Origin: Aalborgiella sp043769295
GTDB lineage: Bacteria; Pseudomonadota; Gammaproteobacteria; Burkholderiales; Burkholderiaceae_C
NCBI GenBank assembly: GCA_043769295.1
Contig: JAYVJL010000156.1
Span: forward strand, 4,840-68,839
Length of the DNA: 64,000 bases
Reading direction: 5' to 3'
The notes beneath the pieces are model-generated. The model had not been told where the DNA came from and searched no databases. It saw only the letters and a program-made list of their open reading frames with translations. The translations under genes and the position numbers were made by a program. Of the stretch, positions 25,423 through 33,255 are shown one piece after another (the stretch's first letter is position 1; each line of letters begins with the position of its first letter).

Positions 25423-26397
25423 TTAGCCAGCGGCACGTTTTTTTGCGGCCTCGGCATCAGCCAGAGCGTCGCGGTCAGCCTGAATCAACAAGCTGGTGTG
25501 CAAATCTGAGCCAAAGGCGCGCACGGCGTCCATGCCCAGCTTGTTGCGGCGCACCAGCCAGTTGTAGCCCAACACCGCAGGCACGGCGACGGCCAAGCCG
25601 ATGGCGGTCATGATCAGCGCTTCGCCCACCGGTCCGGCCACCTTGTCGATGGACGCCTGCCCCGAAGCACCGATTTTCACCAAGGCGTTGTAAATTCCCC
25701 AGACCGTACCAAACAGCCCCACAAACGGGGCGGTGGAGCCGACCGTGGCCAACACGGCCAAACCTTGCTGCGTATTGCTTTGCACCGTGGCGACCGAGCG
25801 CTCGATGCTTTGTGCGGCCCAGGTGTTCAAATCAACCTGCCGCGCTACGCTGCCGTGCTGTTTGACGGCATCCAGCGATGCCTCGGCAATAAAGCGAAAC
25901 GGGCTGCCCGCCAGCATGGCTTTGGTGCCGGTTTGCAGTGATTTGGTTTTTGCAAAAGCCTGTTCCGCATCGGTGGCCATGTCTTTCATGCGTTTTTGTG
26001 CGATGAGCTTGCTGATCAGCACATACCAGCTGGCCAAAGACATGATGACCAGCAGCAGCACGGTGATTTTGGCGACCCAATCACCCTGGCTCCACATGGC
26101 ACCCAGGCCGTAGGGGTTGTCAGCCACAGCGGTGTCAGACTTGACCTCCGTCATGGCTGGCAGATTGGTCAAGGCTGGTGCGGTGTTCAGCGCCATGCTG
26201 GACGACGCTGCTGCGGCTTGGGCTGTCGCTTGAGCCGGGGCGGCAGCGGTCTGGGCGTGCGCGGCGGTGAAGCAGGCCAGCGTCAAACCCATCGCCAGCA
26301 GCACGGTGCAACACAGGCGTGAACGCCAAGTCGAAGAAGAAAGCCGTGCACTACGGGTCACCATGGTGTTGCTTTTGAAGATGGATGGATGAGACAT
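25423..26397 (-). CDS. exbB: MotA/TolQ/ExbB proton channel family protein
   Basis: ExbB is the pentameric scaffold of the Ton energiser in the inner membrane. The 324-residue protein has a long N-terminal extension with a signal-like segment (LLAMGLTLACFTAAHAQ at about residues 34-50) and an Ala-rich periplasmic stretch to about residue 95. The three ExbB helices lie at about 108-130, 205-230 and 250-275, with GSTAPFVGLFGTVWGI and GPVGEALIMTAIGLAVAVPAV as family motifs. An AGGA stands eight bases before the chosen ATG. The extended N-terminus is known in Pseudomonas and Xanthomonas ExbB. It lies 51 bp downstream of the TonB-like gene. Confidence 0.92.
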   Translation of the reverse strand: MSHPSIFKSNTMVTRSARLSSSTWRSRLCCTVLLAMGLTLACFTAAHAQTAAAPAQATAQAAAASSSMALNTAPALTNLPAMTEVKSDTAVADNPYGLGAMWSQGDWVAKITVLLLVIMSLASWYVLISKLIAQKRMKDMATDAEQAFAKTKSLQTGTKAMLAGSPFRFIAEASLDAVKQHGSVARQVDLNTWAAQSIERSVATVQSNTQQGLAVLATVGSTAPFVGLFGTVWGIYNALVKIGASGQASIDKVAGPVGEALIMTAIGLAVAVPAVLGYNWLVRRNKLGMDAVRAFGSDLHTSLLIQADRDALADAEAAKKRAAG

Positions 26398-26448
26398 GGA
26401 TAGGTTCCTGCGTTCTAAGTCAAATAGAGGTTCAATAGAGATTCACTT

Positions 26449-27522
26449 TTAAGGGCAATCGCCATTCAAAGCGCGGTTCATCAATTGTGGCAAGGCCAGT
26501 AAACCGGCATTGGTTTCCTTGCCATCAGCATTTTTACCCGGGCGCAAACAGTCGGTTTTAGCTGCCCGACCCATGCCCGCCTCAAACTGATCGGGGCGGG
26601 CACTGGGATTCAACTGCGTATTGGCTCTTTTAGCCAAATCGCCCGGGCAGAAGCCACCACGGCATCCGGTTGACGAGTAGCCCGAGCCTGATCCCGCATT
26701 GGGCGACCCCGCCGCCCCACCGAGGGCAGACCCGTTTGGCCCCGAATTCACCAACGCACTGCCCAAAGAAGGCGTGCCCGCGCCGGCTGCGCTGGGGCCA
26801 GAAACCGATCCTGGGACCGCAGAAATCGCTCTGGGCGCTGAAGCAGCCGAGGCAGAGGCAGCAGGCGCAGCAGACACGCTGGGGGCAAGACCTGCGGGGG
26901 CAACCGGTGCTGTGGCGGCTGCAGCAGCTACCGGGGCCGGTGGTGCAGCCGCAGCCGGTGCGGGCACGGGCGAGGGGGCCGGTACAGGCGCTGGCTGTGG
27001 CACGGGCACCTCGGCCACGACTTCAGCTTTTGGCTTGGGCAGCTCATTTACCACCTCTTTGGGAATTTCCTTGGGGACTTCTTTCACCACATCTTTCACG
27101 ACCTCTTTCGGCAGTTCATTTTGAACCTGCACCTCAGGGGCCTTGACTTCAGCGACTTTTTCTACCGGCGCAGGCGGGCTGGGCTGCTCGGCCTTGGGTT
27201 GACGTGTCGGTTTAGGCTCGACGACTTCAGGCGGCGTGGTGATGGTGTTTTTCACCACTGGCGGTGGTTTGACAGGCAGCTCGCGTACCACGGGCGGCGG
27301 CGTGAGGGTGATTTTCGGCGTGGGCAGGGGTTTGGGCGGTGGCAGGGTGATGGGCAAGGTCAATTGCACCACCACTTCACGCAATTCATCGACCTTGCGC
27401 TGCACCGGTGGCGACTGCAACAAAAGCCAAAACAGCGCGATATGCACCACAGATACCGCCAGTAAAGCCGGTCTGGACAGACGCTGGCTTGGCAGTTGGT
27501 GGGCGGCTTGTTGAAATTGCAT
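26449..27522 (-). CDS. TonB-like proline-rich energy-transducer protein without a canonical TonB C-terminal domain
   Basis: The 357-residue protein is anchored by one N-terminal helix (ALLAVSVVHIALFWLLL, about residues 20-38). A Pro/Lys/Glu/Val-rich periplasmic spacer follows, including PKEVV/PKEIP-type repeats at about 130-165. An Ala/Pro then Ser/Gly low-complexity region runs to about residue 285. Position and plan fit TonB, and the operon continues with exbB-exbD-exbD. The C-terminal 75 residues do not show the usual YPxxA...G.V.V.F.V TonB domain; instead they have four Cys (SSTGCRGGFC, TDCLRP, NGDCP). It may contact a special receptor. A TTG start seven codons upstream is less likely than the ATG used here. 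Confidence 0.75.
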   Translation of the reverse strand: MQFQQAAHQLPSQRLSRPALLAVSVVHIALFWLLLQSPPVQRKVDELREVVVQLTLPITLPPPKPLPTPKITLTPPPVVRELPVKPPPVVKNTITTPPEVVEPKPTRQPKAEQPSPPAPVEKVAEVKAPEVQVQNELPKEVVKDVVKEVPKEIPKEVVNELPKPKAEVVAEVPVPQPAPVPAPSPVPAPAAAAPPAPVAAAAATAPVAPAGLAPSVSAAPAASASAASAPRAISAVPGSVSGPSAAGAGTPSLGSALVNSGPNGSALGGAAGSPNAGSGSGYSSTGCRGGFCPGDLAKRANTQLNPSARPDQFEAGMGRAAKTDCLRPGKNADGKETNAGLLALPQLMNRALNGDCP

Positions 27523-27625
27523 GGACTGGCAATAATCGCACAAAACACTGGCTGTTTTTGCCCGGCTACGGGTGATAACCCGTTGAAATGTATCTTTTTA
27601 CCCTCTTTTTATGCCGATATATGAA

Positions 27626-27672
27626 TATAGCCGGCGTATTCATTACCTATAATGCTATATTATTTATAGCAA
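27626..27672 (+). repeat. Dispersed 47-bp repeat, copy 6, intergenic
   Basis: It reads TATAGCCGGCGTATTCATTA, then CCTATAATGCTATATTATTT and ATAGCAA. It lies in the 218-bp gap between the MFS transporter gene, which ends at 27740, and the TonB-like gene, which starts at 27522. It is therefore upstream of the tonB-exb operon and could contribute to its promoter. Confidence 0.85.
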
Positions 27673-27739
27673 TTGATTTCTCTGCGATTTCAGGTATTTA
27701 TTTACCTTGCGCCAGCACATTCGCTAATGAGCCAGCCGT

Positions 27740-29032
27740 CTAGACTGGCTTGGCCAGCGGCTTTTGCTGCCAAGCCAGCGCCGCGCCCAGCCACAGCACG
27801 AGCGCCGAAATCAGCAAGCCCCGCGCCAGCCCACCCGTGCCGTCGGCAATCCAGCCGACCATGGTGGGGCCGACAATTTGCCCGGCTGCAAACACAATCG
27901 TGAAGGCGCTGATACCTGCTCCCCACGCACTGACCGGCAGGTTGTGCCGCACCAATGCCGTCGTGGAGGCCACCACAGACAAGAACACCCCGCCAAAGAG
28001 CAGGCCGGACGCCATCAGCGCCGGTTGCCAGCTTGTCAGCGCCGGGACCACAATCGCACTGCCCAGCAGCATGTTGAGCAGCGCCAGGGCTTGGCCCCCC
28101 TGGTAGCGGTCCAGCAATTTGGCCCAAATGCGGGATGAAGCCATCACCGCCAGTCCCAGTAGTGTGTAAAAAACCGTGATCATGGTGGTGCTGGCGGCCT
28201 GCTCCCGCAACAATGCAATCACAAAGGTCATGTAGCCGATGTAGCCCATGCCAAAACAGCCATAGCCGAGCAAGGCAAAGGTAAACGAACGCCAGCGAAA
28301 AGTTGTCTGAAGCGGCTCTTTGACACTTGTTGTTACCGACGCAGACGATACTGCAGGTGATGCCGCAGGCGTGGTTGCCGGCCCCGCCGCCAGCGCCTGC
28401 ATCGCGCGGGCTTGCGTCATCAACATCAGCGTGCCCACGGCACAAGCCACCGCCAAAGCCCACCACGCCCAGACCCAAGGGTGCGCGGCCGCAGGCAGGT
28501 TGACGGTCACAACATGCGCCACGCCGGGCACGAGCAAGGCGGAAATGACAATCCCCAGCCCCGTACCCCCGTAATACACACCCAAAAGCAGTCCACTGTG
28601 ATCAGGCTCCCGCACACCCAGCTGTGCCGCGAGCAGGCCACCGGCGACAAACACCCAGGCACTGGCCACACCGGCCAGCAGCCGCTGCAGCAGCAAAGGA
28701 GTCGCCGTGGTGAAGAATCCCGTCAGCATCATGAAAACACTGGCCAGCACCGCACCCACCACCAGCATCTGCGCCGCGCCATGGCGTTTGAGCAGGCGTG
28801 GCATGGACAACGCGCCCAGCAAATAGCCTAAAGCATTGATGGTATTCATTGCCCCTGCCAAGGTGTAAGACCAGCCCAGGTCTGCCCGCATGGGCGGTAG
28901 CAGTAAACCGTAGGAAAAGCGCGTCACACCCAGTGAAATCGCCGCCCCCAGGGACAGGACAAGGGCTAAAGTTACACTATGTCGCAAGTTTGATGCTGCG
29001 CTGGCTGACCGCATGTTTGGGTTGGATGGCAT
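27740..29032 (-). CDS. MFS transporter, YbfB/YjiJ family
   Basis: The 430-residue protein has twelve hydrophobic segments. The N-terminal half has LGVTRFSYGLLLPPMRADLG, the signature of YbfB/YjiJ-type transporters, followed by an MFS loop at PRLLKRHGAAQM. The central loop at about residues 205-235 is Ala/Ser/Thr-rich. Substrate is unknown in this family, although members often lie beside carboxylate or aromatic catabolism genes. It is divergent from the barrel-like protein gene, with 69 bp between their starts. Confidence 0.85.
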   Translation of the reverse strand: MPSNPNMRSASAASNLRHSVTLALVLSLGAAISLGVTRFSYGLLLPPMRADLGWSYTLAGAMNTINALGYLLGALSMPRLLKRHGAAQMLVVGAVLASVFMMLTGFFTTATPLLLQRLLAGVASAWVFVAGGLLAAQLGVREPDHSGLLLGVYYGGTGLGIVISALLVPGVAHVVTVNLPAAAHPWVWAWWALAVACAVGTLMLMTQARAMQALAAGPATTPAASPAVSSASVTTSVKEPLQTTFRWRSFTFALLGYGCFGMGYIGYMTFVIALLREQAASTTMITVFYTLLGLAVMASSRIWAKLLDRYQGGQALALLNMLLGSAIVVPALTSWQPALMASGLLFGGVFLSVVASTTALVRHNLPVSAWGAGISAFTIVFAAGQIVGPTMVGWIADGTGGLARGLLISALVLWLGAALAWQQKPLAKPV

Positions 29033-29101
29033 ATGGTCAAATTATGTTGCAATTTACTTGATTCAACTTTCGTCAACTTCATTTAACTTTATCCAGCCAT
29101 C

Positions 29102-29764
29102 ATGATCTCATTCAACCTGCACACCCTGCGCCCATCTTTTGCCATTGGCTTTGCTTGCACGCTTTTGTCTACCGCTGCTTGGGCTGGACGGCCACTGTCG
29201 GTGGACGACGCCGATGTCAATGAAGTCGGCCACGGCCATGTGGAGATGTGGTTTGAGCGTACGCTGGGACCCAGCCGCAGCCTGATTGTGGCACCCGCCT
29301 ACTCTCCTATTGAAGGCATTGAAATCGCCGCTGCTGTTGCGCGCGACACCACGGCATCCAGCACCAGCATGGCTGTTCAAGCCAAATGGCGCATCACGCC
29401 GGTGCAAGAAAATGGCTGCAACTTTGGCGCATCAGCCAGCTTGGCAAAAACACGGGGTGAATCGGGCAACACCACCGCCGTTACGGGCTTGATGACCTGC
29501 AACGTACCCATAGGTGCGGTGAATGTCAATGTGGGTGCATTGCGCGCAGCGGGTGTGTCCACCGTGGCAACCTGGGGTCTGTCGCTGTCTCGTGCATTTG
29601 GCGATATCACGGGGCATGTTGAAGCGTTTGGTCAACAACAGGGAAAAACCACATTGCAGGTGGGCGCACGCTATGACATCGCCAAAAATATACAGCTCGA
29701 CGGCACGGTGGGTCGCGGTGATGGTCAAACCCTATACAGCGCAGGCATGAAGGTCGGTTTTTGA
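29102..29764 (+). CDS. Secreted outer-membrane beta-barrel-like protein of unknown function
   Basis: The 220-residue protein has a Sec signal peptide (SFAIGFACTLLSTAAWA, cleavage at about residue 28). The mature N-terminus RPLSVDDADVNEVGHGHVEMWFER resembles the transporter-like barrel family related to Phenol_MetA_deg proteins. Alternating hydrophobic strands with aromatic ends follow, and the last residue is Phe (GMKVGF), a typical outer-membrane insertion signal. Two Cys are present at about 103 and 130. Function unknown; a small eight-stranded barrel is the likely structure. It precedes the Spy-like gene by 150 bp on the same strand. Confidence 0.6.
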   Translation: MISFNLHTLRPSFAIGFACTLLSTAAWAGRPLSVDDADVNEVGHGHVEMWFERTLGPSRSLIVAPAYSPIEGIEIAAAVARDTTASSTSMAVQAKWRITPVQENGCNFGASASLAKTRGESGNTTAVTGLMTCNVPIGAVNVNVGALRAAGVSTVATWGLSLSRAFGDITGHVEAFGQQQGKTTLQVGARYDIAKNIQLDGTVGRGDGQTLYSAGMKVGF

Positions 29765-29914
29765 CCGTTTTTGCCTGATCTACATCAAGCCTCAACACCA
29801 ACTTTACAAAGCATTACGCAGCCGTCACAGCGCCTTTGCACGGGGTGGTCAAACTGGCCTTCATTCCAGCGCCGATCTAGACACTGGAAATGTTCAACTC
29901 CACAAGGATTTAAG

Positions 29915-30505
29915 ATGAAATTGTCGAATAAACGATTGCTTATCGCTGGCTTGATGGCCACCATTGGTTTTACCGCTGTGGCACAAAATGCAACTTCTGG
30001 TACACCTCCAGCTGGCCATGGTGGTATGCAGGGTATGCAGCACGGTGACTCTTCAAAAATGCAGGAACGCATGCAAACCCACCGGCAAGAGCGTGCCACC
30101 CAGCGCTTGGCGGCACTGAAAGCCAAACTCAAAATCACCACAGCCCAGGAAGGCGCGTGGACCACCTTCAGCACAGCCATGAAGCCACCATCAAATGCAG
30201 CTGGCGGGATGATGGGCATGCGCCATGATCCAAAATTAAAAGCTGAAATGGACAAGCTCACCACGCCTGAGCGCATTGACAAAATGCGTGCTCTGCGCCA
30301 GCAACGCATGACCGCCATGAACGCAGAAATGGACAAACGCGCCGATGCCACCAAAGCCTTTTATGGCACACTGTCATCGGAGCAAAAAGCCGTTTTTGAC
30401 GCGGTGGCCATGCAAGGCGGTCATGGCCGTTACGGTGGCAAAGGTGAGCATGGCGGTATGGGCGGTGAACAACAGGGTCACGGCCGCATGGGCCAGCCAG
30501 GCTAA
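29915..30505 (+). CDS. Spy/CpxP-family (LTXXQ) periplasmic protein
   Basis: A signal peptide (LLIAGLMATIGFTAVAQ) precedes a 175-residue mature protein. It is rich in Met, Gln, His and Gly, with helical repeats typical of Spy-like chaperones: ALKAKLKITTAQEGAWTTF and YGTLSSEQKAVFD carry the two LTXXQ-like motifs at about residues 70 and 155. The His/Gly/Met-rich termini (GGHGRYGGKGEHGGMGG) may bind metal. The ATG at 29915 is used because it has AAGGA at good spacing and starts the signal peptide; the longer open frame upstream is not coding. Likely role: periplasmic folding or envelope stress defence. A strong terminator follows. Confidence 0.82.
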   Translation: MKLSNKRLLIAGLMATIGFTAVAQNATSGTPPAGHGGMQGMQHGDSSKMQERMQTHRQERATQRLAALKAKLKITTAQEGAWTTFSTAMKPPSNAAGGMMGMRHDPKLKAEMDKLTTPERIDKMRALRQQRMTAMNAEMDKRADATKAFYGTLSSEQKAVFDAVAMQGGHGRYGGKGEHGGMGGEQQGHGRMGQPG

Positions 30506-30532
30506 TCCAGACAAGTCTGGATAAACGCAAGG

Positions 30533-30562
30533 GCGCTGCAATTGCTTGCAGCGCTTTTTTTT
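30533..30562 (+). terminator. Rho-independent terminator after the Spy-like gene
   Basis: GCGCTGCAA and TTGCAGCGC form a perfect 9-bp stem with a 4-nt loop, followed by eight T residues. It lies 28 bp after the Spy-like stop and abuts the end of the convergent glutaredoxin-like gene. Confidence 0.92.
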
Positions 30563-30926
30563 ATGCCAACAGCTGCTTTAACTCACCGCTTGCAATCAAT
30601 TTATCCAGGTCGCCAGCACCACCCACCAGCGTGCCTTTGACGAAGATCATGGGAAATGTCGGCCAGCCGGTCCACATTTTCAAGGCGTTGCGCTCACGCC
30701 AGGTGTTCAGGTAGTTGCCGTAATCCAGGTCATGGTGTTTGATGCCGACGGCGTCCAGCGCTGCGCGGGCTTTTTTCGGGAACGGGTTCATGCCCATACC
30801 GACGACCACGACAGGATGTGCCGACACAGCCGTTTGCACCTCGGTCACGATGGCTTTTTGGCTGTTGGCCACTTTGTCCCGAACAGCGGGGTGGATGTGG
30901 GATTCGTCTAGTAGCGCACGCGGCAT
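30561..30926 (-). CDS. Glutaredoxin-fold protein lacking all cysteines
   Basis: The 121-residue protein follows the monothiol glutaredoxin plan. An N-terminal helix is followed by VVVVGMGMNPFPKKARAAL in place of the usual strand plus CGFS active site, then the TWPTFP-like cis-proline element (TGWPTFPMIFVKG) and GGAGDLDKLIASGEL, matching GGxDD in shape. No Cys occurs anywhere in the protein, so it cannot act as an ordinary oxidoreductase or bind an iron-sulfur cluster through a thiol. It may be a structural or glutathione-sensing relative. It overlaps the terminator of the convergent gene. Confidence 0.78.
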   Translation of the reverse strand: MPRALLDESHIHPAVRDKVANSQKAIVTEVQTAVSAHPVVVVGMGMNPFPKKARAALDAVGIKHHDLDYGNYLNTWRERNALKMWTGWPTFPMIFVKGTLVGGAGDLDKLIASGELKQLLA

Positions 30927-31015
30927 GTCCGGTTCCTCATATATATGGATGATGGCGGATTATCACCGCCCCAAAATCACGGGTTATAACTAGACCGATT
31001 GACCAAGCCGCTTGA

Positions 31016-32224
31016 CTAGGCCGCCTGCAGGGCCTTCACCTGCTCTGCCCGCCGGGATGTTTGCGCACCTGCCAGGATAAAGCCCTGCAAACGCCCCTCT
31101 TCACCCACGTGTTGCCACAAGCCGGGCTCCGCTTCGTGCCAACCGCCGGGCGTGCCGATGTTGGGACTGGCTATCAACAACGGCAGAGCTGGCGTTTTCA
31201 CCGCCACAGGCATGATGGGGAACACCACCTCGGTGCGTTTGCCCGTCAAGGTGACGGCCAAAGCGCGCGCTGCATTCATGATGGGCATGACATACGGCAA
31301 TGTGACGTCGCCGGCGCTGGCGTACTGCGCTGCATCGCCCAAAGCGTAAACGTCGGGGACGCTGGTCTGCAAAGCGGCATCGACTTTGATGCCACGCTCG
31401 CACGCCAACCCTGCCGCCAAGGCTAAACGCGTATCGGCGCGCAAGCCCACCGCACTGAGCACCACATCCGCCGCCAACACCTCACCACTGGCCAACGTGG
31501 CCTGCCAGACCGACGTTGAACCTGATGCCGTGGTCTTGTTAACCGCCTGCACGGTCGTGCCAAAGTGCCAATCTACGCCTAAATTCGCCAGCGATACCTG
31601 TAGCTGTTCACTCGCCTGTTCAGGCAGCAAAGCCGCCAGCGGACGGGTGCATGGGTCCACCACGCTCACCGCATAGCCGGCGTTGATCAAATCATTGGCA
31701 AACTCACAACCAATCAGCCCCGCACCCATGATGAGCACTTTGGGTGATTTTTTACTACTATTTTCATAGCTAACCATGCTTATTTCACGCCGGCTAGCAT
31801 CACTATTGAGTGCTTTATAAAAGTGTGCGAAGTCTTGCAGGGAATTAACCGACAACACCTGATCTGCCGCATCGCCTGCCACTGGCACGCGGATGGGCGC
31901 AGCCCCTGTGGCCAACACCAATGCGCTGAAGTCATGGCTTCCCTGGCTGGTGGTCAGCGTTTTGACATAGGGGTCAAAACTGAGCACCTGGGTATGCGCC
32001 AATAAGGTCACACCCTGTGTTTCAACCATCTTGGCAGCCGGTGTCACCACCAGTTGCTCGGGTGACTTTTTCTGGGCAAAAGCGTTTGACAGCGTGGGTT
32101 TGGCGTAAAAGTCGCCACTGTCAGCGGTGATCATCAAGATCGGCGTGGTGGTATCAAGCTTGCGGAACTCGCGCACAGTGGTCCAGGCGGCCAATCCCGC
32201 GCCGATGATGATGATGGGATTCAT
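31016..32224 (-). CDS. Rubredoxin--NAD(+) reductase, FAD-dependent
   Basis: It transfers electrons from NAD(P)H to the rubredoxin encoded just upstream. The 402-residue pyridine nucleotide-disulfide oxidoreductase-type protein has IIIIGAGLAAWTTVREF at its N-terminus (FAD), a second dinucleotide motif VLIMGAGLIGCEFANDL at about residues 163-179 (NAD) and YALGDAAQYA near 292 (FAD). A stretch of about 18 residues (DASRREISMVSYENSSKK) before the second motif is encoded by a dispersed repeat copy and looks like an in-frame insertion relative to family members. It lies nine bp after the rubredoxin stop. Confidence 0.88.
   Translation of the reverse strand: MNPIIIIGAGLAAWTTVREFRKLDTTTPILMITADSGDFYAKPTLSNAFAQKKSPEQLVVTPAAKMVETQGVTLLAHTQVLSFDPYVKTLTTSQGSHDFSALVLATGAAPIRVPVAGDAADQVLSVNSLQDFAHFYKALNSDASRREISMVSYENSSKKSPKVLIMGAGLIGCEFANDLINAGYAVSVVDPCTRPLAALLPEQASEQLQVSLANLGVDWHFGTTVQAVNKTTASGSTSVWQATLASGEVLAADVVLSAVGLRADTRLALAAGLACERGIKVDAALQTSVPDVYALGDAAQYASAGDVTLPYVMPIMNAARALAVTLTGKRTEVVFPIMPVAVKTPALPLLIASPNIGTPGGWHEAEPGLWQHVGEEGRLQGFILAGAQTSRRAEQVKALQAA
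31751..31799 (-). repeat. Dispersed 47-bp repeat, copy 7, inside the rubredoxin reductase gene
   Basis: On the minus strand it reads GCTAGCCGGCGTGAAATAAG, then CATGGTTAGCTATGAAAATA and GTAGTAAA. It is read in frame within the coding strand, just before the NAD-binding motif, and adds a hydrophilic linker. Confidence 0.75.
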
Positions 32225-32233
32225 TAGGTTTGT

Positions 32234-32398
32234 TTAGATTTCTACTACTTCAAAGTCAGCTTTGGCCACGCCGCAATCTGGGCATGCCCATGCGTCTGGC
32301 ACGTCTTTCCATACCGTACCGGCAGCAATGCCGTCTTCTGGGCGGCCTGCGGTCTCGTCGTATACAAAGCCGCAAACGATGCAAATATATGTTTTCAT
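32234..32398 (-). CDS. Rubredoxin
   Basis: This 54-residue electron carrier has the two iron-binding knuckles CIVCG at residues 6-10 and CPDCG at 39-43, spaced as in all rubredoxins. Asp/Glu-rich loops (YDETAGRPEDGI) complete the fold. It lies nine bp upstream of the rubredoxin reductase gene and 82 bp downstream of rubrerythrin, all on one strand, forming a complete NAD(P)H to reductase to rubredoxin to rubrerythrin chain. It is short and easily missed. Confidence 0.95.
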   Translation of the reverse strand: MKTYICIVCGFVYDETAGRPEDGIAAGTVWKDVPDAWACPDCGVAKADFEVVEI

Positions 32399-32480
32399 GT
32401 GTTTTCCTGAAATATGTTGTGATGTGTTGAGTTAGGTCGAACTGGGCGTGATTGTCTTACATAACAAAGAACAGAGCCGA

Positions 32481-32975
32481 TCAGGCCGTGGCTTTGACCG
32501 TGTCCAAACGGGCTTGGTAGTGCGCAGCGTGGCGCTCCTCCACTTTGGCCAAGGCTGCAAAACGCTTTTGCGCTTTGTCCAGCATGGTTTTGAACTGGGC
32601 GGCGTGGACTTTGCTTTCTTCAATCTGCTCATCCATCTCGGCGACAGCGGCGGCATTGCCCTCTGCTTCAGCTGTTTTGCGGAAACCGGGGTACATCTCG
32701 GTGTATTCGTATGTTTCACCGTCGATGGCGATCTGTAAAGCCTTGGCCGGTGTCATGGTGGCCTTGGGATAGAGTAAATCCAGATGGCCAAAGGCATGCA
32801 TGACTTCCTGGTCGGCTGTGGCTTCAAAAGCGACTGCGGTGTCAATATCACCGGCTTCACGCGCCAATTTGGCGAAATAACGGTATTTAATATGCGCCAT
32901 GGACTCGCCGGCAAAGGCAGATTCCAGATTGGCGATGGTTTTGATTTCGGGACGGCTTGCAGTGGCTGTGGTCAT
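32481..32975 (-). CDS. Rubrerythrin (diiron domain only)
   Basis: Rubrerythrin reduces hydrogen peroxide using electrons from rubredoxin. This 164-residue form has the ferritin-like four-helix domain, with diiron ligands in NLESAFAGESMAHIKYRYF, the FEATADQEVMHAFGH segment, and matching Glu/His residues in EQIEESKVHAAQF and KVEERHAAHYQ. It lacks the usual C-terminal rubredoxin domain, which is here encoded separately downstream. The upstream region with several inverted repeats probably regulates it. Confidence 0.9.
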   Translation of the reverse strand: MTTATASRPEIKTIANLESAFAGESMAHIKYRYFAKLAREAGDIDTAVAFEATADQEVMHAFGHLDLLYPKATMTPAKALQIAIDGETYEYTEMYPGFRKTAEAEGNAAAVAEMDEQIEESKVHAAQFKTMLDKAQKRFAALAKVEERHAAHYQARLDTVKATA

Positions 32976-33255
32976 GGTTGGCTCCTGATGTTGACTTGAA
33001 GGGTGATCAGCACCTCTTGATAGAGGTTATTAATCGGTATAGGGGTAATGATAGGCATATTTAATAATTAAATCCAATTGGTTTTAACTAACAGATCAAT
33101 AGTGGCTATCTTTTAACGGCGCACTATGGACTTGATTCTCAGTTTTTTCAAAGCAAGTTTTGTCGGACAGCGGTTTGTACGGGTATCATTATTTCTCGTT
33201 GCTTTAAGCCTTTCCCAGCACTTACTCACTTACCAATACACAAAGCGAGGTCACC
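32976..33255. promoter_or_regulatory. Divergent promoter region, rubrerythrin / SPFH gene
   Basis: This 280-bp gap separates two divergent units and holds no convincing gene. Visible structures include ACCTCT-TGAT-AGAGGT (33012-33027), three ATAG half-sites between 33020 and 33055, and ATAG-TGG-CTAT at about 33104. ATAG/CTAT half-sites are reminiscent of OxyR binding, which would suit a peroxide-scavenging gene, but spacing is not canonical. The SPFH gene has a GCGAGG ribosome binding site just before its ATG. Confidence 0.3.

Noticed and set aside
30508..30521. Small hairpin CCAGAC-AA-GTCTGG after the Spy-like gene
   Set aside because: A two-base loop is unlikely to form, and the strong terminator 12 bp further on explains the transcript end.
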